Of a DNA stretch of 64,000 nucleotides, positions 11,711-20,395 are shown in pieces. The stretch is taken from contig SWBL01000047.1 in the NCBI GenBank assembly GCA_024195585.1, positions 1-64,000 on the forward strand. Direction: 5' to 3'. Position 1 is the stretch's first letter; every line of letters begins with the position of its first letter. The DNA comes from Aureobasidium sp. EXF-3400 (lineage: Eukaryota > Ascomycota > Dothideomycetes > Dothideales > Saccotheciaceae). The translations under genes were made by a program, and so were the position numbers. The notes beneath the pieces are model-generated. The model saw nothing but the letters and a program-made list of their open reading frames with translations, did not search any database and was not told the DNA's origin.

Positions 11711-13642
11711 TCATACCTGCGCCATAGTGGCAGGTGTTAGGAAGACAGCTGCGGCAGAGGTCGCCTGGGGGAGTGCAGCAGCCTGGCGCTCACGTTGAAC
11801 CTTCTCACTTTCCATCTTCTCCTTGTCGGCTTTGGTGATGCGTGGCTTGCGAGTTGCTCCAGTGCCGCGGCCACGGCCTCGTCCTCGACCAGTCGTGGGA
11901 GCAGCTGCTGCGGCTGAAGGGTCGGAGTTCTTTGCGGCAAGCTGAGAGTGAGTGACACCAGTAGCGCCTCCACGACCGCGTCCACGGCCACGACCTCTTC
12001 CACGACCAGAGGGCGCAGAGGTTTCGATCTGAGCCTTTTCTCCTTCAGGCACAAGCGGGCCTGAATAGACGAAGAAACCATCCTTAGCGACTGCTGCGCC
12101 TTCTTCCCATGCCAACTCCGTGTCGTCGATAAAGTCATCTTCCTTGTCGTAATCCTCCACCTTTCTACGGCGGCGCTTCTTGGGTTCATCTTCACCCTTC
12201 TTTTCTTCCTCCATGCCGCCCATCTCAACGTTGCTGTCATTCTCGGCCTCGGAATTGAGGTCGACTGAGATATCGTCACCAGTGCCAGGCTCCAGACGGT
12301 TGGCTGCAGCAGCAACCTGTAAGAGACGTTCACGATGTGCTGCAGCACGAGGGTTAATGGCATTCTTGCCATACTTCTTCAGAATTTCTTGGGCAATGTT
12401 GATGGTGTTGTTGCCTGCTGGATTGAGGGGAATCTCAATGTCGATGTTCACTCCATGGCGTTTGTGGTCCTCAGTGACGGCTGATGGGCCTCCGAAGATA
12501 TCACTACCAGAGAGAAGACCACTGCCGGTGGCTGCAGGAGGTGAGGCGCGCTTGGCCTTTTGTGCTGGTGCGGAAGACGGTTTGGCAGCTGGCTTTTGGT
12601 TTTCCTTCTCCTTTTCCTTGTCTGCAGGCTTAGCGATGATCTGTGCTGGCTTTGGCTCGTCATGAGCGTCGATTTCCATGGCGTCATCCATTCCCACAGG
12701 CTGTGGATGCGAGACTGGTTGAGGCGGATTGTTCACAAGGGTGTTTGGCGTCAGTTGAACCTCTGGTTGACGATTGACGCTAGGAGGAGGAGGCATGGCG
12801 GCAGCGACGCTAGGTGATTTTACCTGAGCGGGTACAGATGGAACCACAGGAGGGGACATGAGTGTGTCGTTAGGGGCAGGAGGATTGATCAGACTCGCAA
12901 TTGCAGGTGATGCGCTTGCTCTGTGCGCATGAGGTGACACTTGAAGTGAAGCGGTCGAAGTGTGGGCTGGTGTCGAGTAAGGGTCCACGGTCATAGAAGC
13001 GCGAATGGGGTCATATCTTTGACCGCTAGAGGCAGGCCGTGCAGGAGCCGGTAGGGGTGCAATTATGGGCTTCTTTTCCTCGCTCTTCATAATCTGTACA
13101 GGCTGTGCACTCGGGGTAGGAGGAAGAGGCGTCTGGAATTTACCAACCATGTCACCGAGAGTAGGTTGACGGTTTGTAGTAGGCGTAGAATTAGCCGATG
13201 CATCAGTCTTCTGTTTCTTACGCGAGCCAGTGGTTGGAGCATTAACATCCTTGGGCTCACGAGGCTTGCGAGGTTTCTTTTCCTTAGCAGCTTCTGCAGC
13301 GGCAGCCTTTTCCGCGGCCTTTTCAGCCTTCTCTGCTGCCTTCTTAGCCTTTTCTGCCTTTTCTGCTGCCACTACCTCAGGATCTCTCCTCTTGCGGGTT
13401 TGTTTGACCTTTTTGGTAGGATCATGTGATGCAGCCTTGGCGTTGCCATTTGTGGTATTTGCAGACGTTGACGTAGCAGGCTGTGGTTGTGGTGGACGAG
13501 AAAGTTGGGGAAATGCAACATCTCCAGGACGCAAAAACTGAGGCTGCGCGGGCGCGACACTGATGGTATCAGAAAGCCCTTGAGGCGGAGAAGACATGGG
13601 CGAGGAGCCCCTGGAGCTTTGTCCATCACCGGCCGCGGCCAT
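11711..13642 (-). CDS. HPC2: HIR histone chaperone complex subunit Hpc2 / ubinuclein-like protein
   Basis: Subunit of the HIR complex, which deposits H3-H4 outside S phase. A single long frame of 643 residues. Most of it is low complexity: Pro/Ala/Ser-rich N-terminus, a Lys/Ala/Glu stretch with KKAAEKAEKAA repeats, then an acidic segment. The diagnostic HRD/HUN motif is at about residues 498-530: DDFIDDTELAWEE followed by KDGFFVYSGPL. After it come two GRGRGRG-type RG repeats. The start at 13642 (MAAAGDGQSS) is preferred over an upstream hydrophobic in-frame extension. The stop (GTATGA after ATGGCGCAG) looks exactly like a splice donor, so a further short 3' exon cannot be excluded. Identification rests mainly on the HUN motif. 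Confidence 0.85.
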   Translation of the reverse strand: MAAAGDGQSSRGSSPMSSPPQGLSDTISVAPAQPQFLRPGDVAFPQLSRPPQPQPATSTSANTTNGNAKAASHDPTKKVKQTRKRRDPEVVAAEKAEKAKKAAEKAEKAAEKAAAAEAAKEKKPRKPREPKDVNAPTTGSRKKQKTDASANSTPTTNRQPTLGDMVGKFQTPLPPTPSAQPVQIMKSEEKKPIIAPLPAPARPASSGQRYDPIRASMTVDPYSTPAHTSTASLQVSPHAHRASASPAIASLINPPAPNDTLMSPPVVPSVPAQVKSPSVAAAMPPPPSVNRQPEVQLTPNTLVNNPPQPVSHPQPVGMDDAMEIDAHDEPKPAQIIAKPADKEKEKENQKPAAKPSSAPAQKAKRASPPAATGSGLLSGSDIFGGPSAVTEDHKRHGVNIDIEIPLNPAGNNTINIAQEILKKYGKNAINPRAAAHRERLLQVAAAANRLEPGTGDDISVDLNSEAENDSNVEMGGMEEEKKGEDEPKKRRRRKVEDYDKEDDFIDDTELAWEEGAAVAKDGFFVYSGPLVPEGEKAQIETSAPSGRGRGRGRGRGRGGATGVTHSQLAAKNSDPSAAAAAPTTGRGRGRGRGTGATRKPRITKADKEKMESEKVQRERQAAALPQATSAAAVFLTPATMAQV

Positions 13643-14843
13643 GACGAACACCAAAAACGAAAAAGGGTCGAAGGTGGTACAGTGGCTGAGGGTCAAGCGA
13701 TACAACAAGAATACCGTATTGGAAAATGCAAATTGCAAAATCAGACCTGCAAGACCGCCGGTGCAATCGCCAGTATTGGAGTGATCTCTGTAAGCCGAAG
13801 AGATATGGGTGTGGTCAAACCACTCGAAGCTGTGCGGGAGGCTTTAGCAACCACCAAAGCCGACGACGGTTTGGAAATCGAAACCTGGACGGCGTCGAGC
13901 GAAGCAAGCGACGACGACAAGAACCAACAGTCGAATGCACTGATCTTAATGGCAAAGATACAAAAGACTTGACCTTGATGTAATGCCCGATGGCTGATGA
14001 CAACTGATGGAAGACCACAAGATTGAAGAGACGTGGAAGGGAAGGAAGTCGCAGACGTACAATAAGACCACGCGGCAAATTGAAAGAGAAGAAAGAAGAA
14101 GGAGAAAGGAAGAGAGAGACAGAAAGTGCGCGATGATGGGCTCTTAGAAGCTCAGCGTGAGCCCAGGGTTTCCTGCGTTGCTGGCTGCGGGAACAAGTGG
14201 CCGAGAACGATCAAACGAACAGCCCAGCTAAGGCCAGTTATGATTTAGGCATGAGGGGCGCTAAAGAACGTGCTGTGACATCCGTGAAATTCGGATCCTA
14301 ACTAACCTCTCGGGGGTGAGGTGTGCTTATTGCTTGCAACCATACATATATGGCAGCCGCTAGACATCTGTCCACTTCTGGTAGGTTCTCATATGCCTGC
14401 ATCTGTTATTCTGTTCTCTGCGGCATTCTTGCAAGCTTATCTTGCACGTCTTGAGTTACCACTCGGATTACAAAAATGCAAGTAGATCAGATCCCGAGCA
14501 TTACTGAAAAGCTTGGCTTGCTAGGATTGCCGACCAGCCATGTCTAGTGAATAATATCAAACAAGATTTGTGCGTGCTTGGCTCAGCATGCAGAACATCG
14601 ATCTCGATACAAGCATTATCATCTGTTCTTGACATGATAAGTTACATGATGGGGTCATGATTTACTGCATGTATGCGTGAACGTCGTCCAGGGTCCACCT
14701 ACTTTTAGTGAGGATCGATGTTGCTCCCGAATTAAGAATAGGGCACCCGGGAAAAAGTGGGGCTCCCGCAGCCTCGTGCATAACCAGTCCGATCTCTCTT
14801 TTCCTAAAAATGTTTGACAGCTCGAGCTGTAAACACAGACATC
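13643..14843. other. Divergent promoter region between HPC2 and RPAP1-like gene
   Basis: 1.2 kb between two divergent starts. It contains a purine-rich tract (14085-14127, GA repeats) and otherwise unremarkable sequence. A 24-codon upstream reading frame starts at 14810 and overlaps the RPAP1-like start. No other gene is supported. Confidence 0.45.
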
Positions 14844-16175
14844 ATGACACTGCGAGGACAGCATTTCAGTATAGACGACTTTGACGCCCAAAATTCGCCA
14901 GAAGTCGCCAGTGCCCCTCAGGTTTTCAATCCTTTCAATTTTGTGGCCGACGTCCAGGAGCGTAAGCCAACAGCCGCACCGACACCGCCGCAACCACCCG
15001 CCTTCAAGAACTCTCCAGGTGGCTTTCCTGCCCATCGCAAGCGCAACGTCCAGTCTAAGTTCAAGAAGAGCAGACAGCAAGATGCAGATCCTGTTGCGCC
15101 AACACCACAACCCCAGAATAACGTCCTGGAGAACGACGATGACGACTTCATGACCACCGAGAGGCGGCGTATAGATGAGGAGAATCGCCAAAGAATCGCC
15201 GAGATGTCGCCCGAAGAGATTGAGGAAGAGCGAAGGGAACTGCTTTCATCATTGGATCCTTCTTTGATCCAACGCTTGCTAAGTCGCGCAACTATCGAGG
15301 AAGGTGGAAGTAATGAGGACTTCCCTGGCCTGCAAGGGAAGGTGGAGGAAACGAAGCAGGAAGTCAAGACAGACGTGACGGACAAGCCTCGAAAGACTGT
15401 CAAGTTCGCTGAGGTTGAAGACGAACCAGCAGGCACAACAGTTGGAAGCGGTGCTCGCGACGGAAATGAGACATCCACAAAACAACACAAACACGACAAT
15501 CCTGGTCATCAGGCAGCAGCAGAAGTTGCTCTCCCAACGGATTCGACCATCCACTTCCCACGACCTCCTCAACCACCATCACTCGACCCTTCAGATCCGA
15601 ACTTTCTTGAAGACTTGCACGAGAAGTACTTCCCAGATCTACCAGCTGATCCAGAGAAGTTGGAGTGGATGACTTCTTCACCGTCCAATGCATATTCTGC
15701 CTCTCAGGCATCTCTCGATCCAAAAGACATTCGTTTTGCCTTCACTGGCGCATTGATTCCCCCAAGTCTTGCAGCGGAGATTCCGGTCACAATGGGTCTG
15801 CATCACCATGGTGATGCTCCTGATGCTGCGGGTTATACGATACCAGAATTGGCAATGTTGGCTAGGTCCAGCGTGCCTGCTCAACGATGTGTCGCTTTTC
15901 AGACGCTAGGTCGCATTCTGTACAGACTTGGCAAAGGCGAGTTTGGTGATCCGGGAGAGGAGGGTCAAGGCACGGTCGGTGCCAAAGATACACTTGGAGA
16001 GCTGGCAAGGGGACTGTGGTTCGAAGTAAAGAAAGAGAGCGTGCTCGAAATCTGTCTGGCTGAGAGTGAGGGAAGAGGCGCTGCTGGAGGAAGACACATG
16101 GGCGCAAGGGCATACGCTACGGAAGCTGTCTGGCTTTGGCAGCAGGGTGGTGGTCGCCGGTGGAAGGCCGAATAG
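14844..16175 (+). CDS. RBA50: RNA polymerase II-associated protein 1 (Rba50/RPAP1) homologue
   Basis: Cytoplasmic factor needed for assembly and nuclear delivery of RNA polymerase II. Intronless, 443 residues, close to yeast Rba50 and much shorter than animal RPAP1. The N-terminal RPAP1-N motif is seen at about 115-150 (RIAEMSPEEIEEERRELL followed by LDPSLIQRLLSRA). The RPAP1-C block lies at about 295-375 (KDIRFAFTGALIP through YTIPELAMLARSSVPAQRC). Between them is an acidic, Pro-rich linker. Start chosen at 14844 (MTLRGQHFSIDDFD), the first in-frame ATG. An out-of-frame ATG at 14810 would precede it if transcription starts further up. Identification is strong from the two family blocks. Confidence 0.92.
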   Translation: MTLRGQHFSIDDFDAQNSPEVASAPQVFNPFNFVADVQERKPTAAPTPPQPPAFKNSPGGFPAHRKRNVQSKFKKSRQQDADPVAPTPQPQNNVLENDDDDFMTTERRRIDEENRQRIAEMSPEEIEEERRELLSSLDPSLIQRLLSRATIEEGGSNEDFPGLQGKVEETKQEVKTDVTDKPRKTVKFAEVEDEPAGTTVGSGARDGNETSTKQHKHDNPGHQAAAEVALPTDSTIHFPRPPQPPSLDPSDPNFLEDLHEKYFPDLPADPEKLEWMTSSPSNAYSASQASLDPKDIRFAFTGALIPPSLAAEIPVTMGLHHHGDAPDAAGYTIPELAMLARSSVPAQRCVAFQTLGRILYRLGKGEFGDPGEEGQGTVGAKDTLGELARGLWFEVKKESVLEICLAESEGRGAAGGRHMGARAYATEAVWLWQQGGGRRWKAE

Positions 16176-16929
16176 GCATATGCATCATCAACGAAGTTAT
16201 GAAACAAGCAACTACGTCTCGAACAAGTACCAACGATCATACTTTTGCGTAACCGCAACCGTCTCGCATGGAACATGTCTCTGAAACTGTACCTTCGTAA
16301 CCGTCCTGCCTACCAATCATATGTTACAACTCTTTGAAGCACATGTGTGACCCAAGGGCACCAAACATGAAGAGAAGCAAGAGAAGCGGTCAATCTTGCA
16401 GCTGTAATGGGCAATAAACTCGGTAGGCAGGGTGATACCATCAACATCCTCATACGATCATCTTACACGAAAGGAAAGACCGCACGTTTTCTTGCTTCTC
16501 AATCAAGATATGGTTTTTTTTATCGTACGTTGCAAAGCCATATGCTAGAGACTTTATCCGTCTACAGAGAATTGTGGGCGTCGATGCCAAAATTCTCAAT
16601 ATCTAACCCATCGATGATGAGGTATCTGTTTTGTGCAGTCATGCAGCCCGATTGCAGAAAGCTCCAATCGTCTAACACATTCATTCAATTGGTAATATCC
16701 CCCTGTGAGTCGTGGGATCGAATTTATGGCTTTGGCCGAAGTATCAAAACGAATTATAAGAATGTGTCATGGGCGGGCAAGGAGCGAGCACGCAAGCGTC
16801 CGACAAAAAGGGAAGGCAGGGCCGACCACGGCGTTGAGAACGGGGTGAAGCGACGACGCCTTGTGCCTCTATATCTCTCTTCATATCTCGCTTCCTTCTC
16901 CAAATTGATCAATTCGCAAAAGGAGCAAC
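16176..16929. other. Intergenic region before the carrier gene
   Basis: 0.75 kb holding the 3' end of the RPAP1-like transcript and the carrier promoter. A 182-residue frame (16407-16955) is open here but runs into the carrier start in another frame and has no protein-like pattern; I treat it as chance. Confidence 0.45.
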
Positions 16930-18243
16930 ATGGCAGACGCAGTAGAGGAGATTGAAAGAGATGGCGGCAATCGCGCCGTCAAGGATCTGTTTGCTGGTGC
17001 TGTTGGTGGTATCGCACAAGTATTGATTGGTGAGTAAACTTGGCGTACGCGGGGAGTCAGGTCGAAGAATGAGAGGGCAGAAAGAGCATGGGAGAATCAA
17101 CGGATCGAGCATATGCTTCTGCGCTTTCTCACGAGTTCAGACGAGAAGGAGACATGGTGTTCGGGAGAAGAGATAATGATCCATGGCGATAATCAAAAAG
17201 TATATTGCTAACAAACCTTACAGGACAACCTTTCGGTAGGACATCTGGAAGATACCTGGTTTGCAGAGTTGTGATTCTGATATGATTGTCAAGATATTGT
17301 CAAGGTTCGCTTGCAAACGACATCTCAATATTCGGGTGCAGCAGATGCTGCATCGAAGATCTTGAAGAACGAGGGTGCAACTGCTTTCTACAAAGGCACG
17401 TTAACACCACTGATCGGTATCGGTGCATGCGTAAGTGTCATACTATTTTTATCACATAAATTCGGGCGCAAAGGACGAGAGATGCGATACAAGAGAAAGG
17501 CAGTCTAACATGTTCAAGGTGTCCGTACAATTCGGAGCCTTCCACTACGCCCGCCGTAGCTTTGAGCGCCAGAATGCAGCAAAGAATGGTGGTGTCCTTG
17601 AAACACCCCAACCTCTGTCCTACGGCCAATACTATGCAGCCGGCGCCTTTGCTGGTATTGCAAACACACTAATGTCCTCCCCCATCGAACACATCCGTAT
17701 TCGTCTGCAGACACAACCTCACGGAGCAGCACGCCTCTATAACGGCCCCATTGACTGCGTCAAGAAGCTTTGCGCCCACGAAGGCGTGCTCAAGGGTCTC
17801 TACCGTGGTACAGGCGTGACTTGGTTCCGTGAAGCTCAGGCTTACGGTGTTTGGTTCACTGCCTTTGAATTCATGATGAACCAGGATGCTAAGCGCAACG
17901 ATATCGAGCGCAAAGAGATCCCCACTTGGAAGATTGCGCTTTACGGTGGTCTGGCTGGTGAAGCTCTTTGGCTCGGAAGTTATCCCTTTGATGTCATCAA
18001 GTCAAAGATGCAAAGTGATGGCTTCGGAGCTGAGCAAAAGTACAAGAGTATGCGTGATACTTTTGCCCAGACTTGGAGGGGCGAGGGCATGAGAGGTTTC
18101 TGGAGAGGATTGGGTCCTACCCTGCTGAGAGCCATGCCTGTCTCCGCTGGAACCTTCGCCACGTAAGTGTTGTCAGTAGTCTCGAAAAGTTGATACTAAC
18201 TTTCATATATAGTGTCGAGTTGACTATGCGTCTGATCAGCTAG
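16930..18243 (+). CDS. YMC1: Mitochondrial carrier, YMC1/YMC2 type
   Basis: Six-helix solute carrier of the inner mitochondrial membrane. Five exons: 16930-17029, 17224-17235, 17294-17430, 17519-18162 and 18213-18243; 307 residues. The second exon is 12 nt and completes IGQPFDIVKVRLQ. All three carrier signatures are present: PFDIVKVRLQ, PIEHIRIRLQ and PFDVIKSKMQ. The N-terminus (VKDLFAGAVGGIAQVLIGQPF) and the LTPLIGIGACVSVQFG and FATVELTMRL segments resemble yeast Ymc1/Ymc2 rather than ADP/ATP carriers. Substrate is not known from sequence; the yeast relatives are linked to oleate, glutamate or glycine use. A carnitine carrier is a possible alternative. The microexon and the 194 nt first intron are unusual against neighbouring introns. 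Confidence 0.9.
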
Positions 18244-18464
18244 ATGCGATTGACTTCTATTCAAGAGACTCAGAAGATATTATTCATATATCGAGAACAA
18301 TACAAAAGTGATTTTGACTCTTTTGATTCTGAACAAGTGGTATAATACAAGAAATGTTGGTTTACGAAGGGTAGATTTTCATACACACCAACTCAGATGA
18401 ACGCCAGGCTTTTCTCCTTCCCAAAACCCAATCTATGCTTTACATAACTTTGTACAACAGGCGA

Positions 18465-20200
18465 CTACGCAGGGCGTCTCGGAGGAAGAGCAAACTCGCC
18501 TTCGTTGACCGCAGGCGCGTTCTTAGCAGCTTCGTCCAGCTTGCGTAGCAGTTCCTGATCTTCAGCAGATAGCTCCTCACCGTATGCCCTTCTCTTGAGA
18601 GCGACCAATCTGCTAAGTGTGGCATCGGCAGCGTTCTTGCGAATCTTGAGAGCGCTACGGTAGCTGCCACCCTCGTAGGGGTTCTCACCCTTACCACCAT
18701 CCTGGGAGTGCAGTGCAGCAGCTTCCTGTTGGGTGAGTGGCTCATCCATCATGTCCTGTGCCTCTGCTTCAAGCTCGACTGCTGTCTCGGCATCAACCTG
18801 CTCACTCTCAAAGTATGTTGGCTCGCCTTCGATTGGTACATTCAAAGCGCGGTGGGTGCGGCGAAGTTTCTCTCTCAACTCAGCCATCTCTGCCGTCTCG
18901 GGTGTTTTCTGGTTAGGGTAGTGCATCTCAAACGCAGCACCAGTGGCGGTCTCGTCGAAATCAGCGAACTGAGCGTATTCGAAGGCGCTCATCATGGTCG
19001 CGTCAGCCTTCTCCTGGATTCTAACATCCTCGTCGGCAGGAGTGGGTGAAGTGACGACGCGTTGGTCAGCATCCTGATCGAAGGCATTGTTTCTGGCAAA
19101 AGAACGTTCGGCTTCGTAGGCGGCGGCAATTTGGTCAGCAGTTGGAGGAGACAGGTTGTGGCGTGCGGCGTATGTGACAACACCACTGGAAGCCTGGCCA
19201 AGACGCGATTTCATGCCTGCCTCAGCGGCACGTCCAAGGACACCACCGATGAGGTTGATGCAACGGAGACTGGAATGGGTTAGTGATGACGTACTCAGAT
19301 AGAACAAAGAATACGTACCTGTCATCGTTGGCAGGAATAGGATAGGTGACCCAGGTGGGGTTTGCATCAGTGTCGATAACACCAATGGTGGGGATGTTGT
19401 TAAGACCACACTCGTGCAGCAAAACGTAGTTCTCCAGAGGGTTCAGGCAGACAACCAGATCAGGCTTGAGAGCACCCTTTGCTTCAAGCTGCTCCTCGAA
19501 ACCCTTGATCTCCTTGTCATTCTCGTCAACGACTTTTGTGCGACACCTGCCTAAGATTTGAGCACCATTGGTAATGCTTCCGGGGATCCAGCGGTCAAAC
19601 AGGTGACAACCACCAGCGAGCTGAGCAGCCTTGACAACGATTCTTCCTTGACCCTCGCGAGTGCCGACAAACAGAATCAGGCCGCCGCGCTGAGCGACAC
19701 CACGAACAACAGCACATGCTCTGCGCAAGTGGGAAGCGGTCTGGTCCAGCGAAATGATGTGGACACCCTGGCGCACACCGAAGATGTAGCGAGCGTTGGC
19801 GGGATTCCAGAGCGAGGTAGAGTGACCTAGATGGGATTGCGAGGCAAGGAGAAGCTCAAGAGAGATGTCGTCTGGTGAAGGAGGTTGGGTGAGTTGGGTA
19901 TGCGGTTGATACTTGGGAGAAACGACAGATCCAATGCGGTTAGTGACTTCCTGGTGATGCTTGAAGGCCTGGTAGTCACGAGCGACCTGGTCACCGTCGA
20001 CGGGAGGTTGAATGCGCGAGGAGAAGGAGTATGAGGTAGGATCAAGGGACTGGGTTTGTTGCAAGCGAGTGGCTGATGAGTGAAGGCATCGGGTGGGCCT
20101 GGCCACGGCTCTGCGGCCTACGAAGACATGAGTATTATGGAACAGGCAATACCGAAAGAAGCAACATACCTTGCCGCAAGGCTATTGATCGTAGAATCAT
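18465..20200 (-). CDS. MRP4: Mitochondrial small-subunit ribosomal protein uS2m (Mrp4)
   Basis: uS2 homologue of the mitochondrial ribosome. Three exons: 20170-20200 (a 10-codon start of the presequence), 19319-20117 and 18465-19269; 544 residues. The uS2 core is clear: SQSHLGHSTSLWNP, GVHIISLDQT, LFVGTREGQGRIV, WIPGSITN, PDLVVCLNP, and IPTIGVIDTDANP leading to the SLRCINLIGG motif across the last intron. After the core there is a tail of about 230 residues, acidic and helical, ending in PPRRPA. Such a tail exceeds bacterial uS2 and probably reflects a mitochondria-specific extension. It is divergent from the next gene with only about 195 bp between the preferred start codons. Confidence 0.92.
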
Positions 20201-20395
20201 GAGGAAACGGTGGCTGTGGAGTGGAGAATGAACGAACAAAGTCGTAGTGCACGGCGGAACATTTCGAGATGCGCGACGGAAACTGCGATGGACGCGGGCT
20301 TGGCACCGCAACGCAACGCAGCTGCCCGCGAATATGCACTTTCATGTTGCAGAAGACATTCAATCAGTCAATCGCGGAATTGCCAGGCGCCTTCC

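Noticed and set aside
13487..13972. 161-codon plus-strand frame across the HPC2 start
   Set aside because: Antisense to the HPC2 N-terminus and its leader; Arg/Gly/Lys-rich shadow with no independent support.
16407..16955. 182-codon frame upstream of the mitochondrial carrier
   Set aside because: Composition is not protein-like, it overlaps the carrier start in another frame, and its end coincides with carrier coding sequence.
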